Of a stretch of 64,000 nucleotides of DNA, positions 40,087 through 48,004 are shown piece after piece. Numbering within the stretch: the stretch's first letter is position 1; the number at the start of each line of letters is the position of its first letter. Below the pieces are notes generated by a model. The model was not told where the DNA came from and made no database searches. It saw nothing but the letters and a program-made list of their open reading frames with translations. The stretch is from Solirubrobacteraceae bacterium. Lineage in GTDB: Bacteria > Actinomycetota > Thermoleophilia > Solirubrobacterales > Solirubrobacteraceae. The stretch spans positions 35,268 through 99,267 of the forward strand of contig JADGPP010000001.1 in NCBI GenBank assembly GCA_017882375.1, in the 5' to 3' direction. Both the position numbers and the translations under genes were made by a program.

Positions 40087-40899
40087 ATCTTCCCGCTCAA
40101 AGACAACATCCCGCTGGCGCGCTTTCCGATCGTCACGGTCGTGCTGGTGGCGATCAACGTGGTCGTCTACCTGCTGGAGATCCGCCACGGCGGAAGCTTC
40201 TTCGGCGGGCCTTCCGACAGCGTGACGGTGCACTACGGGGCGATCCCCTACGAGCTCACGCACCCCGGCAAGCACTGCGACGTCGTCGGCGTCGCGCAGG
40301 GCGGCGAAGTCGTTCGCACGGTCGCCTGCCAGGGCATGCAGGGAGTCAGCGGCAGCCCGCCGTCGCAGCCGGCCACGTGGACGACCGTGTTCAGCTCGAT
40401 GTTCATGCACGGCAGCTTCCTGCACATCTTCGGCAACATGCTCTTCCTGGTGATCTTCGGCCCGAACGTCGAGGACGCGACCGGCCGCCTGCGCTACCTG
40501 GGCTTCTACCTGCTCGGCGGGCTCGTCGCGCTCGCCGCGCAGGTGCTCGTCGGCCCCGATTCGACCGCTTCGACGCTCGGCGCGTCGGGCGCGATCGCCG
40601 CGGTGCTCGGCGGCTACCTGCTGCTGTATCCGCGCGCCCGCGTGCTCACGCTCGTGTTCATCGTCTTCTTCGCCACGATCGTCGAGGTGCCCGCGGTGCT
40701 CCTGCTCGGCTTCTGGTTTCTCGAGCAGCTGTACTTCGGCACATCCGGCCTGGCCAGCCCGATCGGCGGCGGTGGCGGCGTGGCGTACTTCGCGCACATC
40801 GGCGGCTTCGTCTTCGGCCTGGCGCTGATCAGGCTGTTCGCCTCGCGCGATCGAAGGTCGGCGAAAGGCCTGCAACCGCCGCCACGGGCTGTGTACTGA
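40087..40899 (+). CDS. Rhomboid family intramembrane serine protease (ATC start proposed)
   Basis: 270 residues. FPLKDNIPLARFPIVTVVLVAINV is the normal N-terminus of actinobacterial rhomboids (given as FPLKDNIPLARFP then TM1). Catalytic Ser lies in STLGASGAIAAVLGG, the His in VAYFAHIGGFVFG, and the oxyanion region in MHGSFLHIFGNM. No ATG, GTG or TTG lies between the lipA stop and GTG 40141, which would delete half of TM1; the codon where homologues have Met is ATC at 40087. Either ATC is used, or the base call is wrong, or translation begins at 40141. Confidence 0.85.
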   Translation: MFPLKDNIPLARFPIVTVVLVAINVVVYLLEIRHGGSFFGGPSDSVTVHYGAIPYELTHPGKHCDVVGVAQGGEVVRTVACQGMQGVSGSPPSQPATWTTVFSSMFMHGSFLHIFGNMLFLVIFGPNVEDATGRLRYLGFYLLGGLVALAAQVLVGPDSTASTLGASGAIAAVLGGYLLLYPRARVLTLVFIVFFATIVEVPAVLLLGFWFLEQLYFGTSGLASPIGGGGGVAYFAHIGGFVFGLALIRLFASRDRRSAKGLQPPPRAVY

Positions 40900-40903
40900 C
40901 CCG

Positions 40904-41077
40904 ATGAGGCGCATCTTCGTGCTCGGCGCCGTGCTCGTGTTCATCGCCGGCTTCGCCTTCCTCACGGTCGTCGCGGTGATCGAACAGGGCTTCACGGTGG
41001 CCAGCTTTCTCTCGATCCTGATCCTCGCGATGCTGGCAATCGGGATCGTCGGCGCGCTGCGCAATCCTCCGCGCTGA
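40904..41077 (+). CDS. 57-residue two-helix membrane peptide
   Basis: Starts MRRIFVLGAVLVFIAGFAFL 4 bp after the rhomboid stop and ends GIVGALRNPPR. Two hydrophobic segments (residues 4-24 and 34-51) joined by a short EQGFTVAS loop. No family recognised. The reading frame, codon use and position directly after the rhomboid gene support it as real; it was too short for a standard 60-residue cutoff. Confidence 0.6.
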   Translation: MRRIFVLGAVLVFIAGFAFLTVVAVIEQGFTVASFLSILILAMLAIGIVGALRNPPR

Positions 41078-41138
41078 CCGTGCCCCGCCACCTAACCTTC
41101 GGCCAGCCGATGTCCGCACGACCACGCCAGGGCGCTCG

Positions 41139-42230
41139 ATGAGCATCTCCCCGTTCATGACCCCCAACCAGAGCCGGCGCCGCCGCGACCTCGCGCGCCA
41201 GCGTCGCCGGCGCCGGCGCACGATCGGCCTCGGCGCGTCCGCGCTGGCGATCCTCGTCGCCGTGGCAGTCGCCGTTGTGCTATCGAAAGCCGGCGGGCAC
41301 GGCTCAGCCTCAGCCTCGACGGCCAAGCCCCGGACCGAGCATGTCAAGACGGTCGCCGCGCCGGCGCTCTCGGCGACCGGGCTCCCGCTGGCCAAGCCGG
41401 CGCTGGCGCTCAAGGGCATCGGCCTGCCCCAGCAGGACGCCGTGCACGTCGCCTTTCACCACCCGCCGCGCGCAGGCGTGCTGTTCAACCTCACCACCGG
41501 GCAGGTGCTGTGGCAGCGCAACCCCCTCACGCACCTGCCCATCGCCAGCCTGACGAAGATGATGACCGCGCTGCTGACCGTCAGGTCCGCCCCGCCGAAC
41601 GGCCGCGTGCGGATCACCAAGGCCGCCGTCAACTCCGCCGGCTCAAAGGTCGGCGTGCTGCCGCTCGGCCGGCACGTGCGCGTCGAGACGATGCTCTACG
41701 GGCTGATGCTGCCATCCGGCAACGATGCGGCGATCGCGCTCGCCCAGCACATCGCCGGCAGCATCGCCGCCTTTGTGAAGCGCATGAACTCCGAGGCGGC
41801 CAAGCTCGGCATGGGCTGCACCCGCTTCGCCTCGCCGTCGGGCTACGTCGACGCCGAGAACTTCTCCTGCGCCGCCGACCTCGCCGTGCTCGCCCACGAG
41901 GACCTGCTCCAGCCGCGCCTGGCGAAGATCGTGCGCACGTACACCGCCGTGCTGCCGTTCCCGACCAAGGGCGGCAAGCTGTACCTGTACAACAACAACC
42001 CGCTGCTGATCTACCACTACCCCGGGCTGACCGGCCTGAAGACCGGCTTCACCGACGCCGCCGGCAGGTGCCTGGTGGCGACGGCCGAACGCGACGGCGT
42101 GCGCCTCGGCGTGGTCGTGCTGAACTCGCCAAACCCCGCGACGCAGGCGCGCGAGCTGCTCGACCGCGGCTTTCAAGGCGTCTATGACCAAGCGCCCGTC
42201 AAGGAGCCGCCGGTTCCCGCCGGTGCCTGA
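41139..42230 (+). CDS. D-alanyl-D-alanine carboxypeptidase (S11, PBP5-like)
   Basis: 363 residues. A basic N-terminus (RRRRDLARQRRRRRR) precedes one membrane anchor (residues ~30-50), then an outside peptidase domain. The three penicillin-binding motifs are ASLTKMM (S-x2-K), PSGNDAA (S-x-N) and LKTGFTD (K-T-G). It trims peptidoglycan stem peptides. There is no clear C-terminal PBP5 amphipathic anchor, since the anchor is N-terminal. Confidence 0.92.
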   Translation: MSISPFMTPNQSRRRRDLARQRRRRRRTIGLGASALAILVAVAVAVVLSKAGGHGSASASTAKPRTEHVKTVAAPALSATGLPLAKPALALKGIGLPQQDAVHVAFHHPPRAGVLFNLTTGQVLWQRNPLTHLPIASLTKMMTALLTVRSAPPNGRVRITKAAVNSAGSKVGVLPLGRHVRVETMLYGLMLPSGNDAAIALAQHIAGSIAAFVKRMNSEAAKLGMGCTRFASPSGYVDAENFSCAADLAVLAHEDLLQPRLAKIVRTYTAVLPFPTKGGKLYLYNNNPLLIYHYPGLTGLKTGFTDAAGRCLVATAERDGVRLGVVVLNSPNPATQARELLDRGFQGVYDQAPVKEPPVPAGA

Positions 42231-42289
42231 GGCGCATGAGCGCGTCGGGAACAAATCGAGTGCCGGAGGAGTACCGTTCTCCGATAGAT

Positions 42290-42303
42290 TGACTGGTCAG
42301 TCA
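42290..42303. promoter_or_regulatory. TetR-type palindrome before acyl-CoA dehydrogenase genes
   Basis: TGACTG-GT-CAGTCA, a perfect 6-bp inverted repeat of the form bound by many TetR-family regulators of fatty-acid and sterol degradation. It lies 16 bp before the GTG start of the first dehydrogenase and partly over a possible -10 (TAGATT). No TetR gene is nearby. Confidence 0.6.
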
Positions 42304-42319
42304 GCCAAAGGAGAAAGCC

Positions 42320-43537
42320 GTGGATCTCGACGACACACAGGAGCAGGCCGCCTATCGCGCACAGGCGCGCGCCTGGCTCGATGAGCACAAGTCGCAGGCT
42401 CCCGTCCTCGACGGCGCCGGTGCGCTGCAGGACGAGTCGGAGATAATCGCCGCCCGCCGCGCCTGGCAGGGCAAGCTTGCCGAGGGCGGGCTGGCCGGCG
42501 TGACATGGCCGAAGGACTTTGGCGGCCAGGGCCTCGGGCCGATCGAGCAGGTCATCTGCAACCAGGAGATCGCCAAGGCCAAAGTGCCGGGCATCCTCGA
42601 CGCGATCGGCGTCGGCATGCTCGGCCCGACGATCATCGCCCACGGCACCGACGAGCAGAAGAGCCGCTACCTCGGGCCGATGCTGCATGGCGACGAGGTC
42701 TGGTGCCAGCTGTTCTCCGAGCCCGCCGCGGGCTCTGACCTGGCGGCGGTGCAGGCACGCGCGCGCCTGCAGGAGGACGGCAGCTGGCGGCTGAGCGGCC
42801 AGAAGGTGTGGACGACCAACGCGCAATTCGCCTCCTACGGGCTGCTGCTCGCGCGCACCGACTCCGACGTTCCCAAGCACAAGGGCCTGACGATGTTCAT
42901 CGTGCCGATCGACGCCCAGGGCGTGACCGTCCGCGGCCTGCGCCAGATATCCGGCGAGGCCGAGTTCAACGAGGTGTTCTTCGACGACGTCGCGCTCGAC
43001 GCCGACGCGGTCGTCGGCGGCGTCGGCAACGGCTGGGGCACGGCGATGACCACGCTGATGTTCGAGCGCGTCACGATCGGCCTCGGCAGCGAGGGCATGG
43101 GCTACAACTCCAATCGCTTCGCGCAGGCGATCGCCGCCGACGCCGACGCGCGGCGCGATCCTGAGGTTCGCCACACGCTCGGGGAGATCGCCAGCGAACT
43201 GCTGGCCGTGCGCTTCACCGGCTATCGCACGCTCTCGGCCCTGCAGAAAGGGCAGGTGCCGGGCCCGGAGTCCGGCCTGGCGAAGATCACGATCGTCAAC
43301 GGCGCGATCAAAGCGGGTGACCTGATCACCGACGTGCTCGGCCCCGACGCGCTCAGCGAGGACGGCGAGTGGGCGTACATGATCTCCTTCCTGCCCGGCC
43401 TGAAGTCGGCCGGCGGAACCGAAGAGATCCTGCGCAACACGATCGGCGAGCGCGTGCTTGGCCTGCCGCCGGCGCCGCGCCTGGACAAGGGCATCCCCTT
43501 CTCCGAGCTGCGCTCCAAGGAAACGGCGGCGGCATGA
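42320..43537 (+). CDS. Acyl-CoA dehydrogenase, large-subunit type
   Basis: FAD enzyme for alpha,beta-desaturation of an acyl-CoA. 405 residues, GTG start with AAAGGAGA upstream. WCQLFSEPAAGSDLAAVQ and GQKVWTTNAQFASYG are the FAD/substrate loops; LKSAGGTEEILRNTIGERVLGLPP holds the C-terminal signature. The catalytic Glu position reads in that GGTEEIL stretch. Paired with a second, more divergent subunit 31 bp downstream, as in FadE heteromers that act on steroid or branched side chains; the substrate is inferred only. Confidence 0.9.
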   Translation: MDLDDTQEQAAYRAQARAWLDEHKSQAPVLDGAGALQDESEIIAARRAWQGKLAEGGLAGVTWPKDFGGQGLGPIEQVICNQEIAKAKVPGILDAIGVGMLGPTIIAHGTDEQKSRYLGPMLHGDEVWCQLFSEPAAGSDLAAVQARARLQEDGSWRLSGQKVWTTNAQFASYGLLLARTDSDVPKHKGLTMFIVPIDAQGVTVRGLRQISGEAEFNEVFFDDVALDADAVVGGVGNGWGTAMTTLMFERVTIGLGSEGMGYNSNRFAQAIAADADARRDPEVRHTLGEIASELLAVRFTGYRTLSALQKGQVPGPESGLAKITIVNGAIKAGDLITDVLGPDALSEDGEWAYMISFLPGLKSAGGTEEILRNTIGERVLGLPPAPRLDKGIPFSELRSKETAAA

Positions 43538-43568
43538 CCCGGTCGAATACGACAAAAGGAGTGTCGGC

Positions 43569-44708
43569 GTGAACCTGTCCCTCTCAGACGAGCAGGTGTT
43601 CCTGCGCGAGGCCGCGCGCGGCACCCTCTCGCGCTTCAGGACCTTCGAGGCGATTCGCGAGGCACTCGACGGCGACGCCGGCGCGCTGCCCGATCTGTGG
43701 CCGGCCGCCAAGCAGGCCGGCTGGCCCGGCCTGCTGATCGCCGAGGAGCACGGCGGCGCCGGGCTGGACGCATTCGACGCGATGCTCGTGCTCGGCGAGT
43801 GCGGCCGCGTGCTCGCCCCGGTCGCCCTGCTCGGACACCTCCCCGCGACGGCCATCCTCAACGACTCTCCCGCCGGCGCCTCGCTGCTCCAGGCGCTGGC
43901 CACCGGCGAGCGGCGTGCGGCCTACCTGCCTGTCAGCCCGCCCGACGACGTCTCGCAGAAGTGGACCGTCGATCCGGCCAGCGGGCTGCAGCGCGGCCCC
44001 GCTCCGACGGCCACCGCCGACGGCGACGGCGCGCGCGTGAGCGGCCAGCTCGCCTTCGTGCCCGACGCCCCCGGCGCCGACCTGCTCGTGGGCGTGGCGC
44101 TGCTCGACGGCAAGCCCGTCGGCGTGGCGATCGAGGCCGACGCCTCCGGCGTCACCGTCGAGGCGACCACGCGCTATGACGCCAGCCGCTCGCTCGGCCA
44201 CGTCACGCTGCAGGACGCGCCGGCCATCGTGCTCGATGCGCCCGATCAGTGGCTCGCCTCGGCGTGGTATCTCGCGCAGTCGCTGGTCGCCGCCGAGTCG
44301 CTCGGCAGTGTCGAAACGGCGCTCGACGTATCCGTCGAATACGCCAAGGAGCGCCACACGTTCGGCCGCGCCATCGGCTCCTATCAGGCGGTCAAGCACT
44401 CGTTGACGGAGGTGCTGCGCCAGCTCGACAACGGGCGCTCGCTGCTCTACTACGCCGGCTGGGCGCGCGGTGGAGGACCCGCCGAGTTCCCGCTCGCCGC
44501 CAGCGCCGCGCGCTCGGTCGCCGGGCGTGCGCTCGACCAGGCCGCGCGCACGATGATCTCCGTGCACGGCGGCACCGGTGCGACGTGGGAGCACGACGCA
44601 CCGCTGTACTTCCGCCGCGCGCAGCTCTCGCGGCGGCTGCTCGGAGGCACCGCCGGCGCGACCGACCGCGTCGCCGGCGAGCTCTTGGCGCAGGCCGACG
44701 CCGCCTGA
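43569..44708 (+). CDS. Acyl-CoA dehydrogenase, divergent partner subunit
   Basis: 379 residues, GTG start with AAAGGAG seven bases upstream. The fold is kept (LSLSDEQVFLREAARGTLSRF, GWPGLLIAEEHGGAGLDAF, YAKERHTFGRAIGSYQAVKH, SVHGGTGATWEHDAPLYFRR), but the middle FAD/acyl-CoA region is poorly conserved and no catalytic Glu is evident in the usual place. It probably forms a hetero-oligomer with the upstream subunit. Confidence 0.85.
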   Translation: MNLSLSDEQVFLREAARGTLSRFRTFEAIREALDGDAGALPDLWPAAKQAGWPGLLIAEEHGGAGLDAFDAMLVLGECGRVLAPVALLGHLPATAILNDSPAGASLLQALATGERRAAYLPVSPPDDVSQKWTVDPASGLQRGPAPTATADGDGARVSGQLAFVPDAPGADLLVGVALLDGKPVGVAIEADASGVTVEATTRYDASRSLGHVTLQDAPAIVLDAPDQWLASAWYLAQSLVAAESLGSVETALDVSVEYAKERHTFGRAIGSYQAVKHSLTEVLRQLDNGRSLLYYAGWARGGGPAEFPLAASAARSVAGRALDQAARTMISVHGGTGATWEHDAPLYFRRAQLSRRLLGGTAGATDRVAGELLAQADAA

Positions 44709-44741
44709 TAGGACCGGCTTGGCCAAGCGCCTGGATGGCGG

Positions 44742-45689
44742 TTATCTAACCCGTGCGGCGCTGGCTTTGACCAGCGCCGCCAGGACCGGCGCGCCGTAGG
44801 CGGCGTGCACGGCTTCGATCATCGCCGAGTCGACGCCGCAGTTGATGCAGAAGCCGTGCTGAGACCAGCCGATCGCGCGCGCCAGAACCTGATCGGCGTA
44901 GGTCACCCCGGTGGCGTCGTGGCCGTAGTAGTCGTACGCCGCACCCCACGCCGCTGCGTTCAGGGCGTATTCGGCGCCGTCGGCCGACAGCAGATGCGCG
45001 GCGGCCATGATCGCGTCGAAGTCGTCGTAGATCGACGGATGCCTGGCCGTCCCGTGATCGTAGGAGGACGGGCGGCGGCCGTAGCGGAAGGAGTCGCTGA
45101 CCAGACGCCACGTCGGCAGCGGGCCGTTGGTCACGTTGAACTGCATCGGGCCGCCGCAGCAACCGGCGAAGTTCAGCCCGTGGTAGGTGTCCGGCGCCGT
45201 CGAGAAGGCCGACTCCTGCCGGTGGATCGAGGCCAGCAGCAGCCAGTTGACGCCGAACGTCCGCTGCGCCGTCGCGTAGATCGCATAGAAGCCTTCCATC
45301 CAGCGCGTCGGTATGTGCGTCTGCGTCGCATCGACGAAGCGCGAGGCGTCGAGCTGCTGCTGGGTGCTGGACGGTCGCGTGACGATCGCCCCGCCGGCCG
45401 CGTCTGTCAAGCGCCGATCGCGCTTCGTCGGTGAGACGCCCGCGCGGGCGAGCACGCTGGCCGACGTCGCCCGACTCGGCGTCGGTGTCGCGGCGACCAG
45501 CGGCACCGCCGGCGGAGCGGCCGCGCGAGCGGCTGAGCCAGAGCGACCCCCCAGCAGCAGCGCCCCGACGAGCACGGCCGCGCCGAGCAGCGCGAGGGCG
45601 CCCGCGAGCAGCCAGGCCCCGCCTTCGCGCTGCGGCGTGGGCACGTTGGCGTCGGGCGGCTCGGGAATCCGCTGCGGTTCGGCAGGCAT
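44742..45689 (-). CDS. Membrane-anchored lytic transglycosylase-like protein
   Basis: 315 residues: a short cytosolic part, one membrane anchor (residues 25-47), a Ser/Thr/Pro/Ala-rich linker, and a lysozyme-fold domain from about residue 120. The candidate catalytic Glu is E159 in SIHRQESAFS, and the sequence then shows HGLNFAGCCGGPMQFNV, as in SLT domains. C-terminal FCINCGVDSAMIEAVHAAYG adds two further cysteines. Likely cleaves peptidoglycan outside the membrane. Convergent with the dehydrogenases and divergent from the GH76-like gene. Confidence 0.82.
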   Translation of the reverse strand: MPAEPQRIPEPPDANVPTPQREGGAWLLAGALALLGAAVLVGALLLGGRSGSAARAAAPPAVPLVAATPTPSRATSASVLARAGVSPTKRDRRLTDAAGGAIVTRPSSTQQQLDASRFVDATQTHIPTRWMEGFYAIYATAQRTFGVNWLLLASIHRQESAFSTAPDTYHGLNFAGCCGGPMQFNVTNGPLPTWRLVSDSFRYGRRPSSYDHGTARHPSIYDDFDAIMAAAHLLSADGAEYALNAAAWGAAYDYYGHDATGVTYADQVLARAIGWSQHGFCINCGVDSAMIEAVHAAYGAPVLAALVKASAARVR

Positions 45690-45757
45690 GACGGCTACAC
45701 CGTAACCGTCGGCCGTGCCGGCGCGACAATCGCCCTACCGTCTGTGTTGGATCACCT

Positions 45758-47089
45758 ATGGGCAAGCTCGCAATCACCCTGTCGGCGGTTGCGCTCGCCG
45801 TCGGCCCCGCCGTCGACGCGCCAGCGAACGCAGCGACATCGACGCGAGGGCGCGTGCCGGTATCCGAAAAGAAGCGCGCGATAGCCATCGTAGATACGCC
45901 GTATATACGATGGCGCACGCAACACAAAGATCGAACATCACCCTCCGTGCTCCCACCGGCGGCGTCCGCCGCACGCGCCCCGGCGCAGAGAGCGCGCACG
46001 GCGCGCACGGCGCGCACGGCGCAGACGGCGCCAACGCCGGCGCTGTCGGCCGCGCAACAGCACTACCTGTCGCTCGCGCAGGCGGGCGTGGCCAGCGCGA
46101 AGCGGCGCTGGGGCGACCGGCGTCTGGGCTGGTATGACTCGCGCCTGAACGACCACGACCGCTATCCGCTGGCGACGATCTGGGACATCGTGCCGCTGTT
46201 TCAGTCGCTCGACGCGATCGCGATCGCCCAGCCGACGGCGGCCAACCGCGCCGCGGTCACGCGCTTTGCCAAGGGAGCCGAGAGCTATCTCAACCGCGGG
46301 CTGCATCCGCTGCCTGGCTACTCGCCCTACCCGGGCGACCGCACCGCGAACACGCAGACGTGGTTCGACGACAACGGCTGGTGGGGGCTGGCGTTCGTCA
46401 ACGCCTACCGCGCGACCGGCTCGCGGCGCTGGCTGTCAGACGCCCAGCGCGCGCTGTCGTATGTCGCGGCGGCGGGCTGGGACAACAAGGCCGGCGGACT
46501 CTGGTGGAACACCGGCCACCCGTACAAGGCGGGTGCGGCGCTCGCCTCGGACACGCTGCTGGCGACGCTGCTCTACGAGCAGACGAAATCGAGCTTCGAC
46601 CTCGACCAGGCGCGCAAGTTCCTCGCGTGGGCAAACACGACGGGCTTCAGCCCGGCAGACGGGCTGTACGCCGGCAGCAGCCTGAACCCGACGCCGATCG
46701 ACTACGCCGAGGGCCCGCTGATCTACGCGCAGGCGCTGCTGTGCACGCTGACTGCCAGCGCGAGCGACTGCCAGCGCGCAGAGCAACAGAAGAGCCAGTC
46801 GCTGAGGCGCTTCGGCTACCTGCTGGACTTCTCGCCGCAGTACGACGCGATCTACCTGCAATGGATGCTCGCGCTGTACTCGCTCGAGCACGACCGCACG
46901 CTGTACGCGCTGGCGGCCGACAACGCGCGCAATGCGCAAACGCGCGCGCGCAACGGCGAAGGGCTGTACCTGCTGTCGTGGAACGGCGAGACGCTCGCGC
47001 CGAGCAACGCGCGACCGGGGATGCTGCAGACGCACGCGGCCACGACGAGCCTGTTCGCCTGGCTGGCCGTGTATCCGCCGCCGTCCTGA
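45758..47089 (+). CDS. Secreted GH76-like glycoside hydrolase (alpha-1,6-mannanase family)
   Basis: 443 residues. Signal peptide MGKLAITLSAVALAVGPAV to about residue 26, then a low-complexity linker with ART/AQT triplets. The (alpha/alpha)6 domain starts near residue 95: YDSRLNDHDRYPLATIWD, WFDDNGWWGLAFVNAY with the Asp-Asp pair used as acid/base in GH76, GGLWWNTGHPYKAGAAL, and ATTSLFAWLAVY at the end. The probable substrate is a surface mannan; the exact specificity is not readable. The start at 45758 gives the signal peptide; ATG codons nearer the domain are in other frames. Confidence 0.8.
   Translation: MGKLAITLSAVALAVGPAVDAPANAATSTRGRVPVSEKKRAIAIVDTPYIRWRTQHKDRTSPSVLPPAASAARAPAQRARTARTARTAQTAPTPALSAAQQHYLSLAQAGVASAKRRWGDRRLGWYDSRLNDHDRYPLATIWDIVPLFQSLDAIAIAQPTAANRAAVTRFAKGAESYLNRGLHPLPGYSPYPGDRTANTQTWFDDNGWWGLAFVNAYRATGSRRWLSDAQRALSYVAAAGWDNKAGGLWWNTGHPYKAGAALASDTLLATLLYEQTKSSFDLDQARKFLAWANTTGFSPADGLYAGSSLNPTPIDYAEGPLIYAQALLCTLTASASDCQRAEQQKSQSLRRFGYLLDFSPQYDAIYLQWMLALYSLEHDRTLYALAADNARNAQTRARNGEGLYLLSWNGETLAPSNARPGMLQTHAATTSLFAWLAVYPPPS
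45885..45913. repeat. Inverted repeat inside the GH76-like leader region
   Basis: Arms 45885-45896 and 45902-45913 (CCATCGTAGATA with TATATACGATGG; 11 of 12 pair) around CGCCG. It lies within the coding sequence just after the signal peptide and is the most AT-rich spot there. Its outer part resembles the right half of the palindrome at 26093-26110. Confidence 0.5.
45992..46027 (+). repeat. Four tandem 9-bp repeats
   Basis: GCGCGCACG three times followed by GCGCAGACG, coding for an Ala-Arg-Thr triplet series in the linker of the GH76-like protein. Length changes would stay in frame. Confidence 0.8.
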
Positions 47090-47097
47090 GCGCCGCG

Positions 47098-47952
47098 CTA
47101 GACCCCGAGCGCCCGCCGCGCGACGCGGTCGAAGACGTGATCGGGCAGCAGCCGCCTGGCGATCATCATCGCGCGCGCGTCGCGGCCGATGACATAGCGC
47201 GACTTCATCCGCCGCGCGCCGAGCGCGCGCTCGATCGTCTGCGCGACGTGGTCGGCCGGGACGCCGCGCTTGGCGGTGTCCTGCAACGTCTTGTCCATCG
47301 CCGCGGGCACGTGTCCGTACTCCTTGCGCAGGCTGGGTGGAACGGTCAGCTGCCGGCCGGCCTCGCGCGACTTGTCCCAGATCGGCGTTGCAACCGATCC
47401 GGGCTCGACGAGCGCGACCTGCACGTTGGAGGTGGCCAGCTCGACGCGCAGCGCGTCGCCGATCGCCTCGATCGCGTGCTTGGAGGCCGCGTAGGGAGCG
47501 GTGAAGGCCATCGCCACGCGACCGCCGATGGAGGAGAGAAAGACGATCCGCCCATGCGCGGCGCGCAAGGCGGGCAGCAGTGCCTGCGTGACGGCGATCT
47601 GCCCGAGCACGTTGACGTCGAACTGCTTGCGCAGGTCGTCGGGGTGGATCAGCTCGAGCGGGCCGCCGAAGCCGATGCCGGCGTTGTTGACGAGCGCGTC
47701 GAGCCGGCCCGGCGACGACTCGCCGCCGCCGCCGAGCTCGCTGACGCGCCCGGCCGCTTCCTTGATCTGCTGAAAGTCGGTCACGTCGAGGATCAGCGGC
47801 TGCACGCGCCCGGCGGGGGCTTCGGCCGCCAGCCGCTCACCGGCATCGACATCGCGCACACCGGCGAGCACGGTCCATCCCGCCTTGGCCAGCCGCAGCG
47901 CGGTCGCCTGGCCGATTCCCGTGGAGGCGCCGGTGATCAAGGCGGTCGGCAT
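47098..47952 (-). CDS. Short-chain dehydrogenase/reductase
   Basis: 284 residues. Classical SDR: ALITGASTGIGQATALRLA (cofactor motif), LVNNAGIGFGG, IVFLSSIGG (catalytic Ser) and YAASKHAIEAI (Tyr-x3-Lys). VALVEPGSVATPIWDK is the loop after the active site. Retinol-dehydrogenase-like members share this pattern, but the substrate is unknown. Convergent with the GH76-like gene (8-bp gap). Confidence 0.92.
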   Translation of the reverse strand: MPTALITGASTGIGQATALRLAKAGWTVLAGVRDVDAGERLAAEAPAGRVQPLILDVTDFQQIKEAAGRVSELGGGGESSPGRLDALVNNAGIGFGGPLELIHPDDLRKQFDVNVLGQIAVTQALLPALRAAHGRIVFLSSIGGRVAMAFTAPYAASKHAIEAIGDALRVELATSNVQVALVEPGSVATPIWDKSREAGRQLTVPPSLRKEYGHVPAAMDKTLQDTAKRGVPADHVAQTIERALGARRMKSRYVIGRDARAMMIARRLLPDHVFDRVARRALGV

Positions 47953-48004
47953 CCGGTGAAAGCTATCTCACGGCCGGATTAGCCACGGCTTAGGATCGTT
48001 CTCG

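Noticed and set aside
38740..41091. 783-codon minus-strand open frame
   Set aside because: Antisense to lipB, lipA and the rhomboid gene, all with catalytic motifs intact.
45992..46027. Short tandem repeat as a CRISPR or phase-variation switch
   Set aside because: Four 9-bp units without spacers; length changes keep the reading frame, so it is only a low-complexity linker.
45910..46137. ATG at 45910 as a separate small gene or GH76 start
   Set aside because: It is in another frame from the GH76 domain and gives only Gly/Ala/His-rich sequence; the 45758 start supplies a proper signal peptide.
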